A DNA stretch of 32,500 bases, taken from positions 16,625,172 through 16,657,671 of the forward strand of contig CM022669.1 in NCBI GenBank assembly GCA_012295275.1. The letters are read 5' to 3'. The stretch is from Chrysomallon squamiferum (lineage: Eukaryota; Mollusca; Gastropoda; Neomphalida; Peltospiridae). Positions 13,065-26,256 of the stretch are shown here, piece by piece; positions within the stretch are counted from its first letter, which is position 1, and every line of letters begins with the position of its first letter. Under the pieces are notes generated by a model. That model saw only the letters and a program-made list of their open reading frames with translations. It searched no databases and was not told the DNA's origin. The position numbers and the translations under genes were made by a program.

Positions 13065-14750
13065 CGCCAAGAGAATTGTTTATCGGCGCCAAGTTAATCA
13101 CGTTATTGCCCGGCTTTCAAATCTATTAAACCATTCAGCTTCAGGCTGTCCCATAGCAAAACAAAACAAAAAAATAAAAGTAATGTTGTTAAACAAATAA
13201 TAATAAATAAATAAAAAATCGGATGAGTCGACGTGTTGAGAGATCAGGAAACAATTATTATCCGGAGGAAATATAAGTGTGTTGGGTGTTCGACAAACTG
13301 AAATTTCTAACAACTCCGAAGTGTGTGTTTACTCCTTGTTCCGCTCACACGTTAACGATAATCGAACGCTGGCCGAAGCTGTTCACGCCAAAACAGCAAA
13401 GAAGTGTGGAAATCATGCTTAAACAGAAGGCAAAGCTTTCCAGTGGTCAAAAGAACAAACACACACACACACACAAAGCAATTAGAGCCACGAATACAAT
13501 ACAACAGAAGAACAGAAAAAAAAAGCTCGCGAGTGTGAAGTTATTGAATGAGCACAGTGTAGTAAGAACCTGTTGGCCGGCGGCTTAAGGCCTGTTTGTG
13601 TATATTTTTTTTTTTTTTTTAATTTCCCATCACGATCGAGAGCCTGGACTTATTGACTGGTTTCAATACATAACGCTAAACCTATCGGCTTCCCGAACTA
13701 GCCACTCATCAGAAATGCGGAATATTTGCACTCGGGTATCGATCGCCGGCAACAGTAGAGGTGGCTGGTCGAATTAATTTTCGTAAGAAATTTTTTTTTT
13801 TTTCTCCCCGCAAGGATCACACATCAGAGAAACTGCAATGGCTGAGTGGAGATAGACGATGTTGACGATGGAGTCAGTCAGACGTGAACTTCTTCTGTTA
13901 AATATGCCGGTTAATTATTGGACCGTGTCTAAATTTTTGTTACAGCGAGATTTGGACGCTGTTTTGTTAGCCTATAATACTGCATTCCGGGTAGAGCAAA
14001 ACCGAATAATTACAAGGAATGTAAAATAACGTTAAAAACCAGTTTCGTTCTTTTTATAATGTTCATTACAAGCTGTACAGTGAAATGTTTTTGCCTTCAG
14101 ATTTTGCCAGTGTCTTCTCTTAATAACGATGGACATAATTGTTTCCACAGGCTTGTAATAGAAATGTTTGATAATATGATTACCAAAACTATAACAGTTA
14201 TGTTTATTGATTATTAAGAATTGCGTGCTTGTTTGTTACAAGCCATCCCTTTAAAACAAACAAATATAGCTGATCAAAGCATCATGAAAAACGATGAAAT
14301 AAAAATGAATTATTTTCGGTTTGAATCCAAATAGCATTCAAAAGGACGCCATTAACTCTGGCTAGATAACTGTAAAGACGAAAAAAAAAAAAAAAAAAAA
14401 AGAAGAAGAAGAAGATTATATCTCGATATAAAAACAAATACAAAACACAAAACTCTTGGCTCGCAAAAAAATAGAGCAGAATTCACTGAATAAATGATAG
14501 CTTGTTAACATAATGACAGTATTAAACGGAATATTTATCGGGAATTCATTCCATGAGGCTTTCTTAATTAGACAGAATGAATTCAGAGAAACAAGAGCAT
14601 TATTCTTCATGATGTAGCACCACTGAGACTATGGTAGCGATAATCAACCTTGAAAATTTATTATTAGGTTAATGTTTCAACTGGTATTGAAATACTAGCA
14701 TAATCTTTCTGCCGCTAGACTTAGAAAGTATACGAAAATAAACTTTATTA
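13065..14750. other. Intergenic region upstream of the candidate acidic-exon gene
   Basis: The stretch 13080-14060 is less AT-rich than its surroundings and has scattered CG dinucleotides, as might suit a promoter or 5' UTR of the minus-strand candidate. A 103-codon plus-strand frame at 13277-13588 is not recognisable. Poly-T lies at 13604-13620, and poly-A with GAA repeats at 14380-14415. Confidence 0.45.
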
Positions 14751-14754
14751 TTGT

Positions 14755-14820
14755 TATTACTACTAGTACTACTACTACCTACTACTACTGCTGCTACTAC
14801 TACTACCTCTATTATTGTTA

Positions 14821-14864
<44 letters not shown>

Positions 14865-14865
14865 T
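14755..14865. repeat. (ACT)n then (TTA)n triplet repeats
   Basis: ACT and CTG/CTA triplets are followed by about 14 TTA units. TTTA repeats lie at 14935-14960. Confidence 0.92.
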
Positions 14866-15430
14866 CTAAATATATAAATTTTAAAATGTCAAATGTCAGA
14901 TAATTAGTTGTTCATAATTATAAGAGCATTTATTCATTTATTTTTATTTATTTATTTATCACCATCTGCTTATTTAATTTTTCTAATGTTTTCCCCCAGA
15001 ATAATCAAATTTATTTAGCTTTCAAAACAAAGAGAGCATTCATCCCGTTTCTGAAAGTTTAAATAATTTCCCTGTGTTCATTTCGTTATTTTTGTCATAA
15101 ATCATTTACAATGCAGATGACATTCTAATTTCCATTAACCGAACATTTTCGGTAACATAAGGGTTTTTATTCATTTTATTGACAAATAGTTTATTTAAAC
15201 TATAAGGTCTGGTTAATGTACTTGAAGAATAAACAGCAGATTCAATATCAAAGTTAATTATTCGTTTATTCCTGCTGTTATGTAAACAAAGTGGAGGGAG
15301 TGGGGTGGGGGGAGTATCGTTAGCTGAAGAAGAAAAAAAAAGAAAATCGTAATTATTTAATATCGACATCGATATGACTTTACGTCATTTGGCAGAGTAC
15401 GGCTGTTGTTAAAGCCAGGCCACTGACGTC

Positions 15431-15538
15431 GTGTATGTGTGCGTGCGTGTGTGTGTGTGTGGTGTGTACGTGCGTGTGCATGTGTGTGTGTATGCGCGAG
15501 TGTGTTTGTGCGCGCGTATACGTGTGTCCGTGAGTGTA
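15431..15538. repeat. GT-rich alternating purine-pyrimidine tract
   Basis: GTGTGT, GTGCGT, GCGCGC and TACGTG blocks make an almost continuous alternating purine-pyrimidine run. A 22-base poly-A run follows at 15546-15567. The His/Thr-rich minus-strand frame here is a repeat artefact. Confidence 0.9.
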
Positions 15539-15567
15539 CCATTCAAAAAAAAAAAAAAAAAAAAAAT

Positions 15568-16142
15568 ATTTGTATGATTGAAGTGGTCTAATAAGATGTT
15601 TGATAAAACTAAAAAATAAGAGTATGAGAAAATAATATATTTCTAAAATACGTTATAATTACATAGCGAAATAATAAACAAGTGCAGGCATTCTATTACT
15701 CAGGGTAGTCGATGAAAATTACAGGGACACTGCATTCCATAATGCTGTGCCAAGGACTGACAATGATTTCAGAAGAAAAAAAACTGCACTGTATTATTTG
15801 ATCTGCCAGTTTACCTATTTATCGGAGGTTGTGTAGGAATTTTCTGGAGAATGGGCCATTATGGGGTACTAATGCTGGAGGTTCTCTCTTTTTATTTTTA
15901 TTTTGTGTTCGTGTGTGCGTGTGTTAAAACACCATCAGTAATATAAAATTTAAATGACGAAATTCTGACAATGGTTCCTGTCTGGTAAAATTAGTTTATT
16001 TTCAAGGGAAGGAGTCAAATATCAGTTTTAGGCCAAGGGCATGTGATATCTTTATTAACAGCGTAGTATAATACAATTACATATTTTACCTTTTCTTTCT
16101 TCAAATGAGAAGATAACAGTACATTAATAATAATAGATAACT

Positions 16143-16218
<76 letters not shown>

Positions 16219-17700
16219 CGATAAAATTCAGAAATCATAAAATAAAAGAGTAACAGTCAGAGAAGTTATTTCTGTTCACGTCTCAAATTTTCATTCAGCT
16301 AAAATATGAAGCGATTTACCAGAATGTGTCTGTTTCCCAAGGCTGCTCCTCATACAGCGTATTTCTAACGTAAACACCATCAAAAGTCGTTAAAGATTTA
16401 ACGATAACGATTCCGTCTAAAGCCCCAGTACTTCTAACTCGACCTACTTACTGTTTGATTTACAATTACCAGCTAATAACGTGTATGTTTTAATACCTTA
16501 CTTGTTACGTAGTTCCTGCTGTGTTTACCACGGTGCGGTCGATACGTTAGCGGTTGGTTGCACGATCGATTCTCGTCAATGCCCCAACCAAATTTTTTTG
16601 TCTGTTTTATTAAATTTTCAGTCTATGAACATTTTTATAGAAATTTTGGGGCTTGTTGATAGTCTTCGAAATGGTGGCAGTATTTATTTTACTTGGAATT
16701 TAAATGGCACTAGCTGCATAACAATTTGACTACCACTATTATGTACAGTTACTTGGATATTACTATATATATATATATAGTTATTTTCATTAAAACCTAT
16801 AAACACTATCAAAACACCGGTAGTTATTAATATGAATCATGAATTTATTTTGGCTAAGAAATTTGGAAAGGGAAATATAAATAAAAATAAGAAACAAACA
16901 ATAATAATAAATAAATAAATAAATAAATAAATATAGGATAGGATATAAATATGTACATAGCTAAATAAAGTTTAAGAACAAAGTGAAATAATGTACAACA
17001 GACACATCAAATGTAAATATTACATTCTCTTTAATGATATAAAGATTCGAAAATTGACTAAAAATAATAAAATCTCAAAAGAATTAGAGTATATAATTAA
17101 TGAAAGAAAGAAAAAGAAAGAAAGAAAGAAAAGAAGAAAAATACTAAACAGTAACTATTGTATCAACAAAACAAAAAAAAGATTTAACATCCTTTTATTT
17201 TTGAACAGTGTATAATTATTTTATTATTACTACTATTTTTAAATTATACATTTTTTTCTTTCATTATTTGATTTGTTAGTTTAATACAATTTATTCATCA
17301 TAGAGCCATTTATTTAATTTCTAAGAACAAACGTTTTGTTCTTTCTTAAATTAATGGTATAAAGATTCAGAAAATAATACATATATAAAAAAGAACACCA
17401 TTGCCTACTGTTATGTAAATAATTGTAAAAAAGCAATAAATATAAATATTAAATAAATAAATACATAAATAATAAAAAAATATAATAATAAAATGATCAT
17501 TGATTAGTGACCTTATTACAGCCAATGCAGCCATCCACTAGCAGGGAAAGGTTAAAAGTTAAAAACATCTGTCCAGCATTTGTGACCAGAAGCTAGCCAT
17601 GGATCTGAATAGAGAGATCAATCATTCTTTGATTTGTTAATATGTATCAACATACACCTTCCTTGTTTCCTTCAAAGCTTATTAATCCAGCAGTCTGTCA
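15568..17700. other. AT-rich intergenic region 3' of METAP1D
   Basis: No supported gene was seen. An 82-codon plus-strand open frame at 16481-16729 shows no recognisable feature. (TAA)n lies at 16125-16216, (AAAT)n at 16897-16932 and AAAG units at 17103-17140. Confidence 0.5.
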
Positions 17701-17711
17701 GAGATTAGGAT

Positions 17712-17717
17712 TTTATT
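17712..17717 (-). terminator. Poly(A) signal of METAP1D
   Basis: The minus strand reads AATAAA about 81 bases past the METAP1D stop codon. It is the nearest canonical poly(A) hexamer to the stop that I noticed. AT-rich sequence makes chance hexamers common, so cleavage here is inferred. Confidence 0.5.
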
Positions 17718-17797
17718 TAACACTTGGAATTTTGAAAATGTTAATCACTATTCAGTATATATAAAGTATTTTTAATTTTGTTGTTGTTTTGAACGTG

Positions 17798-19886
17798 TTA
17801 ATGTTGTGTTGTGGCAGTCAGAACATCCACTCCTGACTCTGTGATGAGGACAGTGTGTTCAAACTGGGCAGCTCGGCTGTTGTCAGTAGTAACAGCCGTC
17901 CAGCCATCCCTGAGAATCTTAATGTCCGTGGCACCTTCGCTGATAACTGGTTCTGAAAATGTGAAATAAGAATGGAGATTATTTTAAAACTGAAATTACA
18001 ACAGTTTGCTATATAATCAAATTAGTTTCAAATGTGGGATAAGGACTCTGTGGGTATATGTTTGTGTGTGTGGTAAAATATTTCTGTTTCATTGTGTATG
18101 TGTTTATATCTTCTTTTTTTTAAAAAGATATTTGGGCCTGTCTATCTGTTAGTAGGTGTTAATTTAAAAAAAAAAAAATAATAATGTTCTTCTGAATATA
18201 TATGTAGTCTTAAATATATTATTATGATTTCAATGTTTCCTTAATTAAAAACAATCAAACAAGATACGTGAAAAAATATGGAAAACTACACTTTATTTAT
18301 TAATTTATAATATACTATTATCGATGTCAAAATTAATTATATATTTAGTGCATGAATCACAATCAAAACTGACAAAATTATCACAAATAATAAAAATGAT
18401 GATGGTTGTTATTATTATTATTTTTTAGATTTACCTATTGTGAAAGTTATGCCTGGCTCCATACATTCATTATCTTCATAAGCTGAGGGGAAAAATATTA
18501 AAAATATTAAAATACTAAAATATTAAACATCAAGACATTAAATAAATAATAAATAAATAAATAAATAAACAAAAAAAAAAAAAAAAAAAAAAAAATTATA
18601 ATAATAATATATTAAGACTGAATTACTTTTGTTGCATTTGACAGACATACATTTTTATTTTTATTTTTATTTTCCATTTTGATTATTATTCAGTGTGTCT
18701 AGTAATCAAAGTTTTTTTTCTTCTTTTGATGAATTTTCTGATCTGGGTTCACTGCTAGATTAAGCATAACCTTTTCTTTTCTGCTTAGGAACTTAGCAAA
18801 ACTGATTCATTACTGCACCTGTATTAACATTAAAATATTCATTGCGTTTATCAGTGAATGACACTAAATATGACTGTTTTAGAAGTTGTATTAAGTCAGA
18901 CACGGTGATATTAATTAATAATACTTCTAGAAACATTAATATATATGATACTGACCCAACCAGCTGTAAACTAAATAATATGCACATTCATATCCTAGAA
19001 TAAACTAAATTCCTACCTATGTGGAATATATCTGGTGGCCCATGAAAATATCTTCCAATACCGTGTCCACAAAACACTGGTATGACAGAAAAACCAAACA
19101 TCTCTGCAGTTTCACTGCAAAATCAAAAAAATAATATTAAACTACTGCATGCCTGAACAATATAGGACATGAGTTATTTTAATAAATATTTCTTGCTAAA
19201 TAAATTCATTTAAATTCACTGACATAAAGACACGCACATGCACAAATATAGCAACACTGTCAAGGGAGATAACTCAGGCTCCTGGATTATGGTTTCATGA
19301 CCAAATTTTCACCACAAACAAGTATAGTAATACTTTTCATACCCATACAAATACCATGACATAGCTTAGTTGTTAGAATGTGTGTTTGTATAGAGACTGG
19401 CTGCAAGATAAATAGTTCTCTATGTTTGAAATGTCTTGTTAGTCATTATTTACAGTTCCTCTACTTTACAGTGATGTTAATACTGCCATAGCATGACCAG
19501 TATAAAAATAACTTGAGAATTCATTATTACTACCTTATTGCTTTTCCAATATCACAAAATCTTGCTCCTGGATGACAAGCTTCTATCCCAGCATCCCTGC
19601 ACTTCCTGGCTGTGTCAACCAATCGACAGCCTTCTTCGTTGACTGAACCAATGAGAAATGTTTCCGATACATCTCCATGGAAACCTTGATAAAAAACCTG
19701 AATAAGTTGAAAACAGTGTTACCTTATTAAAAATAGACTGTGTCAGGCAGTAGAAAGGTTGCTATGTGAATATGCACTTGTTTGAAAAAATTAGACATCC
19801 AGTTTGCTTTATCGGTGAAATTGTTACTGGCTAATAAAGAAAAAAAAACAAAGTTTAAAAAGATTAAAAAAAAAAATAAAAATAAC

Positions 19887-19948
<62 letters not shown>

Positions 19949-22470
19949 TAATAATTTTTTAAATATATAAATATTAAATAAATAAATAAAAAACAAAAAG
20001 AACACCATGCTTACTGTTATGTCAATATTTATAATATCACCATCTTCAAGTTTCTGGTCATCAGGAATGCCATGACATGCCACATTGTTGACAGACGTAC
20101 ACACAGACTTACAGAAACCTCTGTACAACAGTGGGGACGGATAGGCATTGTTCTTCAAACACATCTCATGAACCAGCTCATCAATTTCATCAGTTGTCAT
20201 GCCAACCTGAAAAGTAAAAAAAATATATAGACATCTTAAATTGTGGTTTCTGTATTAATCAAGTATTTAAGTTTTAACGTATCTTTTTCGTTACTGATAA
20301 ATACATAAAATAGTTTCTTAATTATTTTTATCAGTTTTAATTGTTATTCTTTATATTAAACTAAATGGGAAATGATTGTAGCAAATTGTATGTCAGACTA
20401 GATGAGTTCAACATCTTAACACCTCATTTCTCGTAACAAGTTATTTGATATTTCCATTTTCAGCTGTTGAATTGTAACTGATTATAGTAGGTGTCTCTCT
20501 GTGACAGATGGTGTATACAAGACTTTTTGCTCTAGCAGAAAAAGCAGTGGGTTTCGTCTCATTATTTATCTCATGATAGATAATACCTATATCGTACGAT
20601 GAGATGGAGTGAAATAAAAATTTATTAATTTTCATCCTAAATTCTGAATCTGATTAAGAAACTAAAATTCAGTAAAAAAATAAACTTTAAAAATAAATCA
20701 TGCCTTTACAACAGTAATTAAAAAGAAATAGTTTTAAATGATAGTTGTTTGGAAGACTTACTCTAAGATTCTGTCCTGCATAGTCCAAGACTTTTCTTGC
20801 CAAAGAACAAGCAGCCCTCATTCCAGCAATCTGATCTTCAGACTTGATTTCAACAGCATTCAGTTTCTCATACCCAGCCTCACTGGTTGCGTAGGGTGGT
20901 TTAGCAATGTGGTCTGGTATGGTACGAACCAGAGAAACATTCCCTGGCTTAACAATCCTGTATGCAGGTTCATATTGATGGCAAAGTCTTCTCAAAGATT
21001 TTATGTTCAACGGGTGACGATTCTCACATAAGGCTGAGAATTTACTCCGGCCAAGAACATGCAGATATCGACAGTTGCCATGGAAACTGGCTGCCTCAGA
21101 CAACTGCAGTTTTAAACCTGACCATAAACTGTATGTCAAATCTGTTGGAAAATAGAATTATAACTATTATTTCATTATTTGTATTAATGGTTGTTTAATT
21201 TCAGTTTATGTTAGTGGGAAGTAAAATATAAAATTGGTATTAATTTAAATATTTGTACCTTATCATTTGTTTAATTTCAGTTTATATTATTATGGAGTAA
21301 TTAAAATTCTCCACAATAGATGTTTCTCATGAATTTTATTACACTGAAGATAAATAACACACAAAAGTGGAGTTTGAACAAAGTGTACCAGACTTCCCTG
21401 TCAGTCAGTTAATCCTTTTAAAACACCCATTCCTTCTAAAGATTCATACAGTTCTATTTTGAGTGGTTTTCCCAAAGTAATGTCAAAGATGGAATAATGG
21501 AGGCTTACTGAATCATATTTAAAAGAAAGGCTGAATAGTTGTAAGTAACCCAAATTAGCCCTGAACCTACTCATTCTTACAAACAGCTTCAGTCTTAAAT
21601 TAAATGCAGTAAGACACAAACCTCTTCTTTTGTTTGGGGGTGTGTGTATTTTTTGTTTGTTTTTCCCCCCACTTTTTATTTTTATTTGTTTAAATAACAA
21701 TAATGAAAAAGACTGCAAATATTTCTTAACAACAAAATGCATATTTAATTATTCACTTTCCTTTTTCTTTTTTCTCCTTATTTTTTTCCTATCTTTTCTT
21801 TTCTTTTTAAACAAATAATAAATAAATTTAAAAAAAACGAATTATACCTGGGCTAACATTTTCTTATTGTACAATTAATCTAGAATAAAGGAAATTTAAT
21901 TACTGCTGCTGACAACCACTTATGCAGAAAAATATTAGAGGGGATAGAAATGTTTCTTCTGGAAATAGAATAATTAAATGTATATTTAGATTAAAAAAAT
22001 ATATTAAAAAAAATTAAATTCAAAGCCATTAATTTGTATTCTACAAAGTATTTAAGTAAAATGAATTTTAATAATAATTAATTTTTATGAAAATTAAATG
22101 CTTTAAAATTAATAATTTTTTTTTTGTTCTTTTTATTATTATCCAAAGAAAAAAAAAATAAACAAATAAATAATTAAAAAAAAAAAAAAAAAAAATAAAA
22201 ATAAAAAATAAAAAAATAAAAACAATAATAAATTATTGTTGATTCAGTCTTTTAGTATATTTTGTTCAAATCAGTGTGATACAATTTCATGATAACATTT
22301 TAATGTTTTTAGTGTTGCCATTATATGGCAAAGAAATTTTTAAGAGAAATCGAACTAATATTTAAGCTATATCTTAAAAAATACATAAATGACAAATCAA
22401 GAATTGAATTAAACGTAAAGAATAAAACAAAATCTCAGAGCCACTTACAAGTTGTCAGCTTCACGTTCAT
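17798..22470 (-). CDS. METAP1D: Methionine aminopeptidase 1D, mitochondrial (7 coding exons, complete)
   Basis: Type I methionine aminopeptidase, predicted to remove the initiator methionine from proteins in mitochondria. Coding exons, in order: 22449-22470, 20762-21141, 20015-20206, 19534-19697, 19017-19114, 18435-18482 and 17798-17952. Every intron is GT/AG and all phases match, giving 352 residues; from memory the human protein is about 335. Residues 1 to about 90 are basic and poorly conserved, fitting a mitochondrial presequence. The pita-bread catalytic domain follows. Its metal ligands are all present: D196 (in NIDITV), D207 (GDVSETF), H270 (CGHGIG), E302 (TIEPVI) and E333 (QFEHT), with catalytic H179 (CHGIP). 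The spacings 11, 63, 32 and 31 match or nearly match the E. coli enzyme (11, 63, 33, 31). The start is the ATG in GCGGCCATG, and the first coding exon is only 22 nt. The metal sites and type I fold are near certain. The mitochondrial location follows from family similarity and the presequence. Confidence 0.97.
18539..18612. repeat. (AAAT)n, poly-A and (TAA)n in a METAP1D intron
   Basis: AAAT units, about 26 A residues and TAA units follow one another within the intron between coding exons 5 and 6. Confidence 0.9.
19886..19955. repeat. (AAT)n in a METAP1D intron, near the exon 3 donor
   Basis: About 23 AAT units, reading ATT on the gene strand, lie about 60 bases past the donor of the third coding exon. 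Confidence 0.95.
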
Positions 22471-23547
22471 GGCCGCTTATGATATATAGTATTAATTATA
22501 GATGCTTTTATTTTCCATTTGCTTGAATCTGCACATCTTATTTTAATTATTGCCGCATAATCTGTGATGAATATATATTTTACACTTCTGGCAAACATTA
22601 AACATAAAGAAATTTGTTTTGTCAAAGTTGTAAGGAACCCCCGGGTTCATAGGCTTCTATTTGATTGACACGTCTGAGTAACGTTTGTAACAACAATATT
22701 TCACACCGACATATTTTTATTTTGATAATTGTCTTTACTGCGAAATCATATTAGTAGCTGTAATAATGTATGTAAAATTGTTTTATACGGCTATATTATT
22801 TACTGAACATTTATTTTTTACTGACGAAAGTGAACATTATTTAAAAGGAGAAAATACAGTCAAGCCTCTCATTATACTGCCGACATTGGTGCTCTACTGA
22901 TTTTGAAGTTCTAATGAGTTACTTATACGAACAAAATCTCAGTACTGATTAAAAAAATTAATGAATGAATGAATAAATAAATAAACGTACCCCAAAGCTT
23001 GTCCTTAGAGAATAACAGGGGGACATTTTTTAATACTGTTCAGTTACAGACACCTTTATTTGGATCGTTCACTAAGTTTTAGCGGTGATTTGAAGAAAAA
23101 TATGCTAATAATTAAACATTTTCATTCGCTCTCTTTTTGGCATTCACTCCCACCCCTATTAAATGCATGATACATATTTGTTTTTGAAGTCAGTGATATC
23201 AGGAATTCTATACGAGATCAAAGGCAGGGGGTGGCGAAGGAGGGACGATTGAACGAAGTAAATGTATGTGTATTTAAATGCATACTTATGATACTATCGA
23301 TCGGTGCTCAGAATATTTTATTTTATTTATTTATTTATTTGTTTGTTTGTTTGTTTGTTTGTTTGTTGCCAACAAACGGGAGCGTTTTGAAAAAGGTTTC
23401 ACTATATTATAAGTAACTTTACTCTGTCGGAATTATCATTAGTTGCATACAAATGTACAAATGAGGTAGGTGAATAATGACTAAATCATTTTCTTATAGA
23501 AATATTTTTCTTTTTTTCGAAGAACTAAAAGGGTCAAATATCTGAGC

Positions 23548-23587
<40 letters not shown>

Positions 23588-23947
23588 ATCTATTTGGCTT
23601 GCTGATTGGACATACGCTGTAATATGTTAACACAATGGTTAAATACATTATAACCATTAAAGGACCGGTGATCTGTTTGAAATGAGGTTTATCCACATCA
23701 CTAGTAAGAATGAGTAGAAATATGAAAGCAAGCAATTTAATTTATATATCAAAATTAATATAAAAATACAAGTATGTCTGAGTGTGTGTGTGTTTATGTG
23801 TATATGTATGTGGGTATGTGCGTTTGTTAAATAAACACAAACACATACGCTGATATCTCACAATTTTTGGTTTTTTAACTTTTATATATATATATACACA
23901 CATATATATAATATTATATATACATATATATATATATATATACATAC

Positions 23948-23992
<45 letters not shown>

Positions 23993-24318
23993 TACATATA
24001 TATAAATGCACCATACCCACATATAACTACATAAAGATGTTCTTGAACGTTTTTAGATGTTAATAGGGCATTTATTTTGATTTATTATCATGCAAGACCT
24101 GTTACATGTCTGTCACAACCAAATACATGTCATGAAAATATGACTAGGTGTGGTAATATTATTGATTTGAAATGTTTTTTTACATCCCTGTAATTCATGC
24201 ATTTGTTTTTAAGGTGCAAATCAAATAGGTATACCTCTGTGTATATTATATGTAGCTGCTGATGTATGTACGTATGTATGTGTGCATAGCTGCTCATAAT
24301 TACCATTTTTAATTTCAG
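22471..24318. promoter_or_regulatory. Divergent intergenic region between METAP1D and the canopy gene
   Basis: About 1.85 kb separates the two start codons, which point away from each other. The canopy 5' UTR exon and its first intron should lie here, because the canopy ATG sits directly behind an acceptor. Shared promoter function is an inference from layout; no TATA box or binding site stands out. A less AT-rich patch near 22630-22690 contains CCCCCGGG. The rest is AT-rich, with (TTTA)/(TTTG) at 23316-23367, poly-T at 23552-23586 and a TG/TA/CATA tract at 23780-24005. Confidence 0.45.
23780..24005. repeat. TG / TA / CATA microsatellite
   Basis: TG-rich blocks are followed by alternating TATATA and CATACATA blocks between the METAP1D and canopy coding starts. 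Confidence 0.9.
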
Positions 24319-25492
24319 ATGGATTCATTAAGATTTTTGCTTTATTTTGGATCCCTTGTCTTTTTGACAGAAGAGAAGACAGATAAAGAACAATACTGTA
24401 CAGGTTGAGTTCAGTCTTTTAAATATTTTATAAATATCTAATATCATACCGACATCCAGAGAGGCCTGTATTTATTGTTAATATTAATATTCTTATTTTT
24501 AGTAATATTAACAATTAGTAATAAGTAAGCAAATAAATACAGCACTCATTATAATTATTGCATCCATTGATATTTGTTAATGAAAATGATTTGGATACAA
24601 CACTGAAATAACTACATTTTTTTTTCTTTTTATGCAGTCTGATATTGGTTAAAAATAATATCTCTGGTGATGTATTATCATTTCACATATGTAACATTGA
24701 ACTTAAAAGAAAATGTATTCATTTACTAAGCAAATGTAGAGGAAACAAAATAGAAATAAAACAACACACATACATACAGAGATATACTCACACACTCAGG
24801 TATGTCATATACAGTTTCAATTATTTCTTATCAGTTTTGATTTAAAATATTAATAATTAAGGTTTGACTTATTCCAAAAGAGGTAAAAAAAAAAAAAAAA
24901 TATATAAAAAAAAAAAAAAAAAAATATCCTCAAAAACTAATAACATTCTACTATGAACATTATCAATAATAATTAATTTTAAAGAAATGTTAATTAATAA
25001 TTTCTCATATTTGTATATTGCAAGTTACTTTACTGTTATTCATGAATAACATTTCTCAGTGGTTATGGTATAAGTCAGTTATGCATAATTACTGCAAATA
25101 TAAACACATTCCTCACATTCTGTTCCAGCATTATACAAATATCATATCTAGTTATCTGTCTATCTCTCCTTACATGTATATGCATATACATTCCAGGCAT
25201 TTAAAACTGATTTATCCAGATAAATATTCAGCTGCCTCTTATCTAAACACCCACAAACATTCAAAATAAAAAAAAACAAACAAACAAACAAAAAACAACA
25301 ACAACAACAAAAAAAAACTAAAAATATATTTAGATGATTGAAATCTAACTGACAATTAAAATATCCACAGATAATTATATGATATATATATATCTATATC
25401 ACACACATACACACACATACATACAAATATACATACACACATACATACATACATATATATATATATAAATACACACACACATACATACAAAT

Positions 25493-25531
<39 letters not shown>

Positions 25532-26211
25532 CAAACTTATATATATATATATATACATACATACATACATATGTATGTATCATTCAGTAATATATATGTG
25601 AATAGAACATACAAACATCTTCTCTGGCAGTGTGTCGTATAATCATTGATGAGTTGACATGGGATATAAATAGCATTTCCCCAAATCGGAAAATTCAGGT
25701 TGGAAATTATGTCTTTGGTGTTAAGAATGCACAGACAGAACATACGGTATGAACATATGGTACTTAGTTATGTAAGTTGGATTGTATTATTATAAGCCAA
25801 CTTTTCTTTTATGTATATATATATATATTTTTTTTTAAATAATAATAATTTTAATGATGATGATGATGATGATGATTTATAAACACAAATAAAATAAAAA
25901 TTAAAGTTGAAATTGAAATTGCTCATTGTTCTGTTTCTAGACATCCTTATGAATTTGTTTTATTATGTCTTTGTTTCTTGTTAGCAAAACTTAATTTTGA
26001 GAAACAGTTAAAACAAATAAAACAGATGTAAATAAAATGTTTCTAGGTGTTTTAGTGATCATCACAAGTAAAAATGTTATTATTATTGTTTATATTTTAT
26101 TATTATTATTAGTAGCAGTAGTAGTAGTAGTAGAAGTAATAGCAGTAGTAATAGCAGTAATAATAGCAGTAGTAGGATCATTGTTATTATTTTTTTAATT
26201 ATTATTATTAC

Positions 26212-26256
<45 letters not shown>

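Noticed and set aside
13277-13588. Plus-strand 103-codon open frame
   Set aside because: It includes an (AC)n repeat, has no recognisable domain and lies where a promoter or UTR of the opposite-strand candidate would be.
14316-14335. GGTTTGAATCC resembling a tRNA T-arm
   Set aside because: No matching acceptor stem, anticodon arm or pol III A box could be placed around it.
20738-21198. Plus-strand open frames over METAP1D exon 2
   Set aside because: They lie antisense to a confidently coding exon and show no family similarity.
23742-24020. Tyr/Ile/Cys-rich open frame
   Set aside because: It is a translation of TA/CATA microsatellite. The same applies to 25356-25583 and 27063-27359.
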